Source: Flagellimonas marinaquae (GTDB taxonomy: Bacteria > Bacteroidota > Bacteroidia > Flavobacteriales > Flavobacteriaceae). Taken from it: 64,000 bases of DNA. The DNA is taken from positions 806,001-870,000 of the forward strand of contig NZ_RZMZ01000015.1 of assembly GCF_003992675.1 (NCBI RefSeq), written 5' to 3'. The translations under genes and the position numbers were made by a program. Of the stretch, positions 8,587 to 17,090 are shown in pieces. How positions within the stretch are numbered: the first letter of the stretch is position 1; each line of letters opens with the position of its first letter. A model generated the notes under the pieces. That model had not been told where the DNA came from, ran no database searches, and worked only from the letters and a program-made list of their open reading frames with translations.

Positions 8587-9642
8587 ATGGAGTCGGTTAA
8601 ATCACAGTCCTACGAGGTACATATCAACGAATTGGCAAAAGCAGCTCTGAACCAACATGTTGCCCAAAATAAATATTCCAAGATCTTTCTTTTGGTGGAC
8701 GAGAACACCAAACTGCATTGCAAGCCCTTGTTTTTGGATATGTTTGAAAGTGCCATTGATGCCGTTCTTGAGATTCCTTCTGGGGAAGAGCACAAGCACA
8801 TCCATACGTGTTTGCAGCTTTGGGAACAACTCTCCCGTTTGGATGGTGACCGAAAAAGCTTATTGATCAATCTTGGAGGGGGCGTACTCACCGATATGGG
8901 CGGTTTTGTGGCCTCTACCTTTAAACGTGGCATCGACTTTATCAACATCCCTACCACCCTGCTCTCCATGGTAGATGCCTCCATTGGAGGAAAGACCGGA
9001 GTGGATTTGGGCTCTTTAAAAAATCAGATCGGGGTGATCAACCAGCCCCAAATGGTCCTGGTATTTCCAGAGTTTTTGAAAACACTGGATGAAAGACAGA
9101 CCAAAAGTGGTTATGCAGAAATGCTAAAACACGGGTTGATTCAGGATAAAGCCTATTGGAACGATTTGACCGAAAACCAGAACTTTACCGATCCTGCCTG
9201 CATTCAGAAGTCCATTGCCATTAAAAATGAAGTGGTTCTGCAGGACCCAACCGAACAGGGTTTGCGAAAAATCTTGAATTTTGGCCATACCCTTGGGCAC
9301 GCCATCGAATCCTATTGCTTGGATAACCCGAACAAGCGGACCCTCCTCCATGGAGAAGCCATTGCCGTGGGGATGATTTTGGAAGGATACCTGTCTCACG
9401 AACTCCGCGGATTGTCGAGGCTAGCATTGGATGACATCAAAAAAGGGTTTTTGGCACATTTTGACCGTGTGGATTTTAACGAGGAGGATATCGATGCCAT
9501 TCTGCAATTGTTGAAATACGATAAGAAAAACTCCCACGGCAACGTAAATTTTGTGCTGCTGCAAGCGATTGGAACTGCTGTTACCGATATAAAAGTTCCT
9601 GAGGAATTATTCCCAAAAGCTTTTGCTTACTACGAGGAATAG
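8587..9642 (+). CDS. aroB: 3-dehydroquinate synthase
   Basis: AroB converts DAHP to 3-dehydroquinate, the second step of the shikimate pathway. The 351 residues show NLGGGVLTDMGGFVASTFKRG, the PTTLLSMVDASIGGKTGVD signature, and the metal ligands in EMLKHG, NFGHTLGHAIE and LHGEA. Length is typical. It is divergent from proline dehydrogenase, with 91 bases between the starts, and stands alone without other aro genes in the window. Confidence 0.96.
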   Translation: MESVKSQSYEVHINELAKAALNQHVAQNKYSKIFLLVDENTKLHCKPLFLDMFESAIDAVLEIPSGEEHKHIHTCLQLWEQLSRLDGDRKSLLINLGGGVLTDMGGFVASTFKRGIDFINIPTTLLSMVDASIGGKTGVDLGSLKNQIGVINQPQMVLVFPEFLKTLDERQTKSGYAEMLKHGLIQDKAYWNDLTENQNFTDPACIQKSIAIKNEVVLQDPTEQGLRKILNFGHTLGHAIESYCLDNPNKRTLLHGEAIAVGMILEGYLSHELRGLSRLALDDIKKGFLAHFDRVDFNEEDIDAILQLLKYDKKNSHGNVNFVLLQAIGTAVTDIKVPEELFPKAFAYYEE

Positions 9643-9735
9643 CTCTTTGATATACTCTTTTTTTGTATTCGCAACTCTTTGATCGTATCAAATTCGAAAA
9701 TTCCTAGCTTAGGAATAAAGTAATAACTGACCATT

Positions 9736-10062
9736 ATGAAACGAATTTTGATTGACTACAAAAAACTGGACCACGCCGTGGCCGCCAGATTAATCGATGC
9801 CTATCCAGATGGTTATGGCGACGACGATATCATCACCATTAAAAAGCCCAATGGCGAGGTGCTGGAAACCGTGGAAGTACGAACAGAGGATACCATCTAT
9901 TTGGTTAAAATCAGTAAGAGCCTTTCCAACTTTATTGCCAATTTTGATGAAACCATTGAAAAGGAATTGGATAAGGATTTGGTAACCCCTGAATTTGAAG
10001 AGGACTCATTTGAAGCATTGGAATCCGCCTCGGAAGAGTTGGAAAGCGAAGACAGTTATTAG
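9736..10062 (+). CDS. Conserved acidic small protein, unknown function
   Basis: The 108-residue protein starts MKRILIDYKKLDHAVAARLI, has a central conserved part with VEVRTEDTIYLVKISKSL, and ends in a very acidic tail from about residue 85 that is rich in Glu, Asp and Ser. Homologues in Flavobacteria are sometimes labelled DNA primase in databases, but nothing here resembles a TOPRIM or primase fold, and the label should not be copied. It is convergent with the DinB gene, whose stop lies two bases beyond. Confidence 0.75.
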   Translation: MKRILIDYKKLDHAVAARLIDAYPDGYGDDDIITIKKPNGEVLETVEVRTEDTIYLVKISKSLSNFIANFDETIEKELDKDLVTPEFEEDSFEALESASEELESEDSY

Positions 10063-10063
10063 T

Positions 10064-10579
10064 CTACAAGTATCTTTCCCTCAAAATACGAATGTGGTGC
10101 GCTTGGTGCCCACTGGTTATAAAACCCAGTGCGCGAACGCTTATTTTTGAACCACTGGCAACCCCTACCCTTTTGAGTGCTTCCTCATCCAAGGAGGCAA
10201 AAAGCGTAATAGACGAATCCCGTACGGCCACATATTCGTCAATCAACTCTCTTTTACTGCGCTTATTGGCATTTGAAACAGGAACATACGCATCTTGATC
10301 AAAGCCGGGAAACTCGCTTTTATCGTTTCTGGCAATACAAAGCGCCCTATATTGAAAAATCCGTTCCGTATCGAACATGTGCACCAATGCCTCTGCCACG
10401 GTCCATTTACCCTCCGCGTAGGCGTAGGTGAGTCTTTCTTCGGGGATTTCTTCCAACAGGGATAGCAAGTCCTGCTTTCCTTGCTTTAATTCATCCAACA
10501 AATCAACATTTCCAAGTGCCATCACATACGTATGGTAAAAGGGATTGTATTCCGACGTGGGAAGTTCCGAAAGTAACAT
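10064..10579 (-). CDS. DinB-family protein
   Basis: The 171-residue protein has the DinB four-helix metal-binding fold. The putative metal histidines are in LVHMFDTERIFQYRAL (near residue 67) and in the C-terminal GHQAHHIRIL. Members of this family include thiol-dependent transferases and hydrolases; the substrate here cannot be read from the sequence. It starts 15 bases after the Lrp-type regulator gene on the same strand, so the regulator probably shares its transcript. Confidence 0.85.
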   Translation of the reverse strand: MLLSELPTSEYNPFYHTYVMALGNVDLLDELKQGKQDLLSLLEEIPEERLTYAYAEGKWTVAEALVHMFDTERIFQYRALCIARNDKSEFPGFDQDAYVPVSNANKRSKRELIDEYVAVRDSSITLFASLDEEALKRVGVASGSKISVRALGFITSGHQAHHIRILRERYL

Positions 10580-10593
10580 CTACGTAAAAGAGA

Positions 10594-11073
10594 TTAAAGC
10601 TCGTTGAAAATGGTGTGCATTAGACGACGTTTATCGTTGATGCTCTCCTCCAAGGATATCATGGTCTCGGTCCTGCTAATACCATCGATGTCATCTATTT
10701 TAAAGATAATGTTCTTGGCATGCGTGGTATCCCTAGCCCTGATCTTGCAGAAGATATTGAACTTACCCGTGGTAATATGCGCCACGGTAACGTAGGGTAT
10801 TTGGCTCAATCGCTCCAAAACGAATTTGGTCTGGTGCGTTTTCTCCAAAAATATCCCCACATAGGCTATAAAGGAATAGCCCAATTTAACATAATCAAGT
10901 GTAAGCGAAGAACCTTTGATAATACCGGATTCTTCCATTTTTTTGACGCGGACGTGAACCGTACCTGCGGAAATGAGCAATTTCTTTGCGATGTCCGTAA
11001 AAGGTGTACGGGTGTTATCGATCAACATATCCAATATCTGGTGATCTATTTCGTCGAGTTTAACTTTATTCAT
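10594..11073 (-). CDS. Lrp/AsnC-family transcriptional regulator
   Basis: This 159-residue protein has an N-terminal winged helix-turn-helix (LDEIDHQILDMLIDNTRTPFTDIAKKL, then ISAGTVHVRVKKMEESGIIKG) and a C-terminal RAM effector-binding domain from about residue 65. Lrp-type proteins sense amino acids or related metabolites and form octamers. The close spacing to dinB and to no amino-acid gene leaves its regulon open. Confidence 0.93.
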   Translation of the reverse strand: MNKVKLDEIDHQILDMLIDNTRTPFTDIAKKLLISAGTVHVRVKKMEESGIIKGSSLTLDYVKLGYSFIAYVGIFLEKTHQTKFVLERLSQIPYVTVAHITTGKFNIFCKIRARDTTHAKNIIFKIDDIDGISRTETMISLEESINDKRRLMHTIFNEL

Positions 11074-11090
11074 TACATTAAATTTTGCAG

Positions 11091-11098
11091 CAAAATTA
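11091..11098 (-). promoter_or_regulatory. -7 promoter element of the Lrp-type gene (TAATTTTG)
   Basis: Read on the minus strand, TAATTTTG is a full match to TAnnTTTG and lies 17 bases before the start codon. A recognisable -33 TTTG was not found at normal distance. Confidence 0.45.
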
Positions 11099-11172
11099 GT
11101 TAAAAAAGGAAATTTACGTAATAAAATTGGTTATTTTTTAAATAAAACGCAAGAACCTAAGCCAAACTACTT

Positions 11173-12276
11173 TTAATTCTTGAATTCTCGAAGTAAATCT
11201 AGTATTTCTTGCCGCTCAAAGGAAAAGCCAAAATCCTTGGTATCAATACATTCTATGGTCTGGTGACCATAAAAGCCTTCTAAGACGCCGATTTCCGCAA
11301 TCTCTGGACGAAAAACTATCGTTTTGCCATCCAATACTTCCTTAAAACGAATTCCCACGGACTGTTCAATTGCAAAGGCATCATTGACCAGCTTTGGATT
11401 TTTGACCAGGACATCAAAAAACAGTTTGTAGTTATTAGGTATCGAAAAATAATCATCAGTCTTAAACATTTCTATTTCCTCCTTGGCAATCGTGAGCAAG
11501 GCTTCTACTAATGAAATAAAAATAAATTCCCGTGTTTTCTCGCGCTCATAATCATTGGGGAAATGTCCTGCCTCGAACAATACCGTAGGCACTCCCAACA
11601 TTTGAAACGTATCCCCAACACAATTGTCATTAAAACCATCGTCATATCTTCCCACCTGCCCTGGAATGATGTTTTGTAAACGACGGTTCATAGCGACAAT
11701 CAATTTCATGGCCATCTCCCTATTGGGCGTAATGTCCCGTTCTGGTTTGCTTGCCGGGGATAAAAAGGAAACTGTCGCGGGACGGTTGTTTTGTCCTGCG
11801 CTAAACAAAGTTCTTTGGTCATGTAGATTAAAACAGAAATCGGGCTGGAATGCATCAAACAACTGCCGTAAGGCAATACTTTCCGGTTGACTCAAGTTTT
11901 TGGCATCCCGGTTCAAGTCGATTTCGTTGTTGTTTTCCCGCGTGTAGGCTGCTGCGCCGTCTGGGTTGAGCATAGGAACTACCATTAGCGTACACTTCTG
12001 CAGAATTTCTACAGCCATTTTGTCCTCTGATTCCAGAAAATTGACCATATCCCAGACGGCTTTGGTGGTAGTGGATTCATTCCCGTGCATTTGCGACCAC
12101 ATGAGTATTTTTTTTGGTCCCTTACCCAGTGTAAAAGCGTGCAGTGCTATTCCCTTAACTGAATTTCCGATTGGAATCAGTGGTGAGCGCACTTTTTCAA
12201 AACATCCTTGAATGGAATCAGCATTGATATATCGGCCTTTTATGGACTTTTCTTTATAAAGGGAATGTTCTTGCAT
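11173..12276 (-). CDS. M14-family zinc carboxypeptidase
   Basis: The 367-residue protein is an M14 metallopeptidase. Zinc ligands are H64 and E67 in the QMHGNE motif and H152 in FNLHDQRT; MLNPDGAAAY near 102-111 and LNRDAK near 121-126 are the substrate-binding segments, and E235 in VLFEAGHFP is the general base. There is no signal peptide, so it should act in the cytoplasm, perhaps on muropeptides or short peptides. It is divergent from the XRE regulator across an intergenic region full of palindromes, one partial copy of which lies about 19 bases before this start. Confidence 0.9.
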   Translation of the reverse strand: MQEHSLYKEKSIKGRYINADSIQGCFEKVRSPLIPIGNSVKGIALHAFTLGKGPKKILMWSQMHGNESTTTKAVWDMVNFLESEDKMAVEILQKCTLMVVPMLNPDGAAAYTRENNNEIDLNRDAKNLSQPESIALRQLFDAFQPDFCFNLHDQRTLFSAGQNNRPATVSFLSPASKPERDITPNREMAMKLIVAMNRRLQNIIPGQVGRYDDGFNDNCVGDTFQMLGVPTVLFEAGHFPNDYEREKTREFIFISLVEALLTIAKEEIEMFKTDDYFSIPNNYKLFFDVLVKNPKLVNDAFAIEQSVGIRFKEVLDGKTIVFRPEIAEIGVLEGFYGHQTIECIDTKDFGFSFERQEILDLLREFKN

Positions 12277-12294
12277 GTATCGTTTGAATTAAAG

Positions 12295-12565
12295 TTTACA
12301 AAAGTAACCATCCCTATTTTTACAATTGTAAACAAAAATGTGAACAATCAAAATACATTTGTATCAGTTCCGAGCTGTGCTGCAACCATCTATTACACAT
12401 ATGTAAACAGAATTTACTTTAAATGATATAAAATACTACTTTTCAACGTATTAATTGTTGTTAATTAAACTAATAGTTTATTTATTGATGTTGTTATTAG
12501 TAAACCATATAAGCCATTTCAAACAATTCGATTATCTTTGAAGTATATAAATTTACATTTGTGAA
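12295..12565. promoter_or_regulatory. Cluster of TTTACA/TGTAAA palindromes between M14 peptidase and XRE regulator (probable operators)
   Basis: This 284-base divergent gap holds several inverted repeats of one type. A perfect 14-base palindrome TTTACAATTGTAAA lies at 12319-12332. Related sites are ATACATTTGTAT at 12353-12364, TTACACATATGTAA at 12393-12406 and TTTACATTTGTGAA at 12552-12565. A partial copy with TTTACA lies at 12295-12300, and a TGTGAAC half-site at 12339-12345. The last palindrome covers the GTG start codon of the regulator gene (12561-12563). The simplest reading is an operator array bound by the adjacent XRE protein to control itself and perhaps the peptidase; that is inference. 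Confidence 0.55.
12533..12540 (+). promoter_or_regulatory. -7 promoter element of the XRE gene (TATCTTTG)
   Basis: TATCTTTG is a full match to the Bacteroidetes -7 consensus and lies 20 bases before the GTG start. The predicted start of transcription falls close to the last TTTACA/TGTGAA palindrome, so a bound repressor would block it. Confidence 0.55.
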
Positions 12566-12971
12566 CAAAGATATTGTTGCCAGAATAGAACAGGTTATTG
12601 ACTATTTAGAACTGTCCGTTTCAGCCTTTGCCGATGAGATTGGTGTACAGCGGTCCAGTATCTCTCATTTGCTCAATGGCAGAAACAAGCCTAGTTTGGA
12701 TTTCATCATGAAACTGGTAACCACCTACCCTGAGGTAGATTTATATTGGTTGTTGAAAGGAGAAGGAAATTTTCCAAAAGACGAGTCTAGTCCCGAGAAA
12801 TCAAAAAATGAACAGAGAGAAGATATTTTTCCAGAAAAATTGATTCCTGATAACCCAGAACTAGATTTCCCTTCTCCTTCCAAAAAAACCGTTGTAGCGG
12901 GAGAGCCTAACAAAATCGTGTTTTTCTATCCTGACGGAACTTTTAAGACGTTTCGCGCAAAAAAGGATTGA
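12561..12971 (+). CDS. XRE-family helix-turn-helix regulator
   Basis: The 136-residue protein has an N-terminal lambda-repressor-type HTH (IEQVIDYLELSVSAFADEIG, then VQRSSISHLLNGRNKPSLDFI) within the first 65 residues. A charged linker rich in Glu, Lys and Pro follows, then a short C-terminal piece with KIVFFYPDGTFKTFRA. The start is GTG, inside a TTTACA/TGTGAA palindrome. The HTH type is common in Bacteroidetes stress or cell-envelope regulators, but no target other than itself can be proposed. A lipoprotein gene follows closely. Confidence 0.88.
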   Translation: MNKDIVARIEQVIDYLELSVSAFADEIGVQRSSISHLLNGRNKPSLDFIMKLVTTYPEVDLYWLLKGEGNFPKDESSPEKSKNEQREDIFPEKLIPDNPELDFPSPSKKTVVAGEPNKIVFFYPDGTFKTFRAKKD

Positions 12972-13003
12972 TGGTTTCACGTTCTTTCCGTTACTTTGTA
13001 CTC

Positions 13004-13384
13004 ATGATAAGACGTCTATTTTCTTCCCTAGTTATTGTATTCATGTTCGCATGTGGCCAGCCTCCTGAGCGGAATTGTAAAGATTTTAAGACCGGCTCCT
13101 TCTCCTTTAAGGCCAATATCAATGGAGAAGAAAAGGAAACAGTGTTTCGGAGGACGGAAAAAATGGAAATAGATGAGTTTGAAGGTAAGATAGATTCTTC
13201 GTCCATCCGTTGGATCAACGATTGTGAATATATCCTGAAAAATCTGAACCCAAAGAACAAGGCCGAGGAGAGACCTATCCATATCAAAATACTCACCACC
13301 TCTGATTCCTCCTACACCTTTGAGTACAACATTGTAGGCGAGAATAAAAAATTTAAGGGTACCGCGGAAAAAATCGAAGATTAG
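13004..13384 (+). CDS. Small putative lipoprotein, unknown function
   Basis: From the ATG at 13004 the protein has 126 residues and begins MIRRLFSSLVIVFMFACGQ, a lipoprotein signal with the cysteine at residue 17. An alternative ATG at 12971 overlaps the XRE stop codon (TGATG) and would add 11 residues. The mature part has one more cysteine pair (NCKDF, NDCEY) and alternating strands typical of a small beta protein. It is probably cotranscribed with the XRE gene. No family was recognised. Confidence 0.7.
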   Translation: MIRRLFSSLVIVFMFACGQPPERNCKDFKTGSFSFKANINGEEKETVFRRTEKMEIDEFEGKIDSSSIRWINDCEYILKNLNPKNKAEERPIHIKILTTSDSSYTFEYNIVGENKKFKGTAEKIED

Positions 13385-13420
13385 GGCGCTGCCTTTTCCC
13401 CGATTTGCTCTCAGCACATG

Positions 13421-14377
13421 CTAATTAGGCCGTTGGTAAGCCAAATCTGGACTGGATTCTTTGTGTTTTTCAAACAATCTTTGTTGCTGTTTAACGGTAA
13501 GCGTGCTTCCATCATGGCTCCATCCGGGAGGGCCAAAAATATACATGAGCTTGTGGGATAGTTTTTTGGATTTTTTGACATCGTTCCAAATATCTTTGAA
13601 TTCATGCGTCAAAATCACCACAGGATTATAAGAGTTGGGCGCATGGATGACCCCATATTTCACATCAATATCATCATCCAACTCTTTCCAAGTTCCAAAT
13701 ATTTTGTCAAATATATTCAAGAACCCTCCATGGTTTTTATCCAAATACTCCACATTCTGGGCATGATGTACTTGGTGCATGGTGTGGGTGTTGAAGATTT
13801 TTTCCAAAAATCCAAGTTTAGGAACATAAACGGTATGTAATTGAAACTGCCACAAAGCCTCTATTCCAAGGCACACCAAAACCATTTCTGGGGGAAAACC
13901 GATGGCAGGCATCCAAATATAAAAGAAGGGCTTGTACAAAATGGTGAACCAGCCGTTGCGAATGGCAGTTCCCAAATTAAAATTATCCGAGGAATGGTGA
14001 ACAATATGAGCGGCCCACAAAATGCGGACTTCGTGGTTGGCTCGATGGAACCAATAGTAGGTGAAATCGTCTGCCAATTGGCACAAAATCCAAACGTACC
14101 AGGCATACCCAAAAGAAGCATAGCCCATAATGTTGGTACGTACCCCATCAACCACGGGATTAAAAATTTCATACGTCCCTTCAAAAAGCAGTATGGCAAA
14201 GGCAACCTTGAACAAGGGCCCCAAAATCGCGGAACCTATTCCCATAAAACCACTCGCAGCGAGATCTTTCCAATTATAAAGTTCGTCGTGATCGTGAGTT
14301 TTGCTATAAGTTAATTCCAGTAATATAAAGGCAATGAATACTGGCACGCCATAGACCAGGGGGTTTGTAAAGTCCAT
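13421..14377 (-). CDS. Sterol desaturase / fatty acid hydroxylase-family membrane protein
   Basis: The 318-residue protein is a membrane-bound di-iron enzyme of the fatty acid hydroxylase superfamily. Histidine boxes are H111-x3-H115 (WFHRANHEVR), H124-xx-HH (AAHIVHHSSDNFN) and a third set in HTMHQVHHAQN, followed by a further histidine in DKNHGG. About four hydrophobic segments surround them. It would insert oxygen into a lipid or carotenoid chain; the substrate is not evident. Confidence 0.9.
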   Translation of the reverse strand: MDFTNPLVYGVPVFIAFILLELTYSKTHDHDELYNWKDLAASGFMGIGSAILGPLFKVAFAILLFEGTYEIFNPVVDGVRTNIMGYASFGYAWYVWILCQLADDFTYYWFHRANHEVRILWAAHIVHHSSDNFNLGTAIRNGWFTILYKPFFYIWMPAIGFPPEMVLVCLGIEALWQFQLHTVYVPKLGFLEKIFNTHTMHQVHHAQNVEYLDKNHGGFLNIFDKIFGTWKELDDDIDVKYGVIHAPNSYNPVVILTHEFKDIWNDVKKSKKLSHKLMYIFGPPGWSHDGSTLTVKQQQRLFEKHKESSPDLAYQRPN

Positions 14378-14447
14378 AAAGAAATTTTAAGCAATGTGTG
14401 CTTTTGACATGTGTAATTCTAAACGAGCAAATTAACCATAAAAAGCT

Positions 14448-17075
14448 TTAAAACAAAGTAGTTTGATCGGAACCGTCATTCTTTGTATCAATATCGCTAT
14501 CATCATTGTCTATTTGTTCTTCGTCCACTACTTCCATATCCTCTGCCCTAGTTTCTTCGGGTTCTTCATATGGTAGCGGGTTTAGAATATTAATACTTTT
14601 TACCTTTTCAGGAGTCAGCTGATTACCAATGGCTTTTATTCCTTTTACAGTTATAAACTCCTCTACATTTACTTCCAAATTGGGTTTGGGGTCTTTCCCC
14701 CTCGGTTTTATGAACTCGATCTCGAGCATGGGCCTCCAATCCGTGGATACCAACTCTAAATAGGACTTTGGGTCCTCATCGATGACCAATTCCTCCTTGT
14801 TGGGGTTTTCGATTAAGAATCGTTTGAGGTAAAAACGTTCCTTGTCCCCTACATAATGCACCACAGAAATAGGTTTTTGGGGGTTCCATTTCTCCAGTAT
14901 GATCATGTCATCGTTAAATCGGGTAAGCAAATCTGGTGGAATGGTCTTGACCATGCCTTTTTGATCTACGACCAACAGAAGGTCATCTCCTTTAAACTCC
15001 CCAAGCAGTTCGCCCCTTCCGTCCACATTCAAGCGGTTGACCACATCATCAAACCAAATTTTTCTTGGTTTAAGGGTCGAAACGCCCTTTTCTTTGAGTT
15101 CGATGCGCTTTATGGCGTATTTCGTAACCAAATTCCCTTTGGAGCTTCGCCCTTTGATCAACACATCGGAGAAGTCAAGGTCCCATTTCAATTTTTTGAT
15201 GCTTCCCGACTGACGCAGCATCACGGTCACTACTTCTGCTTCGCCATTGGGATTGGCCGAAAAGTAGAGGACTTCGGAAGTGGGTTTGTCCCCGGCAAGC
15301 TCGTATATCTTGTCCCGTGTCATACTCGTAACGTTGAATCGTTTCACATAACTCGGTCCGCCCTTCATACTTTTGTAAATCATATTGTAGGTAGTCCGCT
15401 TGTCCTTCTTTTTAAACACGGCTACGTGGATGATATTTTTCCCCACAAACACCTTGGAATCCACCTTGGTTACCATCATTTCCCCTTTTTGGGTAAAGAC
15501 GATAATATCATCAATATCACTACAATCCGTTACATATTCGTCACGTTTTAAGGAAGTTCCAATAAAGCCCTCTTCCCTGTTCACGTATAATTTGGTGTTT
15601 CGAATAACCACTTTAGTGGCTTCGATATCATCAAATATTCTAATCTCGGATTTGCGTTCCCTACCCTCGCCGTATTTCTTTTTAAGCTCCTTGAAATAAG
15701 CAATGGCATAGTCTACCAAATGTTCCAAATGATGCTTGGTCTCGGCAATTCTTTCTTCCAGACTATCGATAAGCTGTTGTGCTTTCTCCAGATCGAACTT
15801 TGAGATCCGTTTGATGCGGATTTCGGTCAACCGAACAATATCGTCTCTGGTGACTTCTCGTTTTAAATGGGAAATATGTGGCTTCAACCCTTTGTCGATG
15901 GCAGCTATAACGCCTTCCCAGGTTTCCTCCTCCTCAATGTCCCGATAAATCCTATTTTCGATAAAAATGCGCTCCAAGGAAGCAAAATGCCATTGTTCCT
16001 CAAGTTCGTTCAATTGTATTTCAAGTTCTGCTTTAAGTAGTTCAACGGTGTTGTCCGTTGAACGCTCCAGCATTTCCTTGACTCCTATAAATAAAGGCTT
16101 GTTATCTTCTATGACACAGCCCAATGGCGAAATGGAACTTTCGCAAGCCGTGAAGGCGTAGAGTGCATCTATCGTCTTGTCCGGAGAGATTCCATTGGGC
16201 AAATGCACTAAAATCTCTACTTCGGCTGCAGTGTTGTCCTCTATCCTTTTGATTTTGATTTTCCCCTTATCGTTAGCCTTTAGGATGGAATCAATTAAAG
16301 AGGATGTATTGGTGCCGTAGGGTATTTCGTTGATGACCAAGGTGTTCTTGTCCAGCGTGGATATTTTGGCACGAACCCTAATTTTTCCACCACGCATCCC
16401 ATCATTATAGTTGGTGACATCAATGATGCCCGCCGTAGGAAAATCGGGCACTAAAGTGAATCGCTTCCCTTTCAGATGTTTAATGGAAGCATCGATGAGC
16501 TCGATGAAATTGTGCGGCAATATTTTGGTAGATAGACCAACGGCAATTCCTTCTGCTCCTTGTGCTAGCAGAAGCGGGAATTTAACGGGAAGATGAACAG
16601 GTTCTTTTTTTCGACCGTCATACGAAAGCTGCCAATCCGTAATCTTTGGGCTGTACACCACTTCGAGGGCAAATTTTGATAATCTGGCCTCTATGTAACG
16701 AGAGGCTGCTGCCCCATCCCCTGTTAATATGTTTCCCCAGTTCCCTTGGGTGTCGATAAGGAGGTCTTTTTGGCCCAATTGCACCATAGCGTCGGCGATA
16801 CTGGCATCCCCATGTGGGTGATATTGCATGGTATGACCTACCACGTTGGCCACTTTGTTGTAGCGTCCGTCATCCAACTCCTTGAGGGCATGCATGATGC
16901 GGCGTTGAACGGGCTTGAATCCATCTTCGATGGCTGGTACGGCACGTTCCAAGATTACGTAGGAAGCGTAATCCAAAAACCAATCTTTGTACATCCCGGT
17001 GACCTTCACCAGGCTATCTTGCGACTCGTCTTGGTTTTCTAAACTTTCATCGTTCAGTTCTTCGTTCTCTTCCAT
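14448..17075 (-). CDS. parC: DNA topoisomerase IV subunit A
   Basis: This is the breakage-reunion subunit of topoisomerase IV, which decatenates daughter chromosomes. The 875 residues include the winged-helix domain with the catalytic tyrosine Y127 in AAASRYIEARL and the HPHGDASI motif near 86-93. The coiled-coil segment and a degenerate C-terminal beta-pinwheel follow, then a very acidic tail (VVDEEQIDNDDSDID) at the end. No canonical GyrA box was noticed in the C-terminal part, which supports ParC over GyrA. It starts 15 bases after parE on the same strand, so the two form an operon. Confidence 0.93.
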   Translation of the reverse strand: MEENEELNDESLENQDESQDSLVKVTGMYKDWFLDYASYVILERAVPAIEDGFKPVQRRIMHALKELDDGRYNKVANVVGHTMQYHPHGDASIADAMVQLGQKDLLIDTQGNWGNILTGDGAAASRYIEARLSKFALEVVYSPKITDWQLSYDGRKKEPVHLPVKFPLLLAQGAEGIAVGLSTKILPHNFIELIDASIKHLKGKRFTLVPDFPTAGIIDVTNYNDGMRGGKIRVRAKISTLDKNTLVINEIPYGTNTSSLIDSILKANDKGKIKIKRIEDNTAAEVEILVHLPNGISPDKTIDALYAFTACESSISPLGCVIEDNKPLFIGVKEMLERSTDNTVELLKAELEIQLNELEEQWHFASLERIFIENRIYRDIEEEETWEGVIAAIDKGLKPHISHLKREVTRDDIVRLTEIRIKRISKFDLEKAQQLIDSLEERIAETKHHLEHLVDYAIAYFKELKKKYGEGRERKSEIRIFDDIEATKVVIRNTKLYVNREEGFIGTSLKRDEYVTDCSDIDDIIVFTQKGEMMVTKVDSKVFVGKNIIHVAVFKKKDKRTTYNMIYKSMKGGPSYVKRFNVTSMTRDKIYELAGDKPTSEVLYFSANPNGEAEVVTVMLRQSGSIKKLKWDLDFSDVLIKGRSSKGNLVTKYAIKRIELKEKGVSTLKPRKIWFDDVVNRLNVDGRGELLGEFKGDDLLLVVDQKGMVKTIPPDLLTRFNDDMIILEKWNPQKPISVVHYVGDKERFYLKRFLIENPNKEELVIDEDPKSYLELVSTDWRPMLEIEFIKPRGKDPKPNLEVNVEEFITVKGIKAIGNQLTPEKVKSINILNPLPYEEPEETRAEDMEVVDEEQIDNDDSDIDTKNDGSDQTTLF

Positions 17076-17090
17076 TTAGAAAGGCGGCAT

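Noticed and set aside
14856-15551. Open frame of 231 codons opposite to parC
   Set aside because: It lies wholly antisense to a well-supported topoisomerase gene and shows no recognisable domain; a by-product of codon use.
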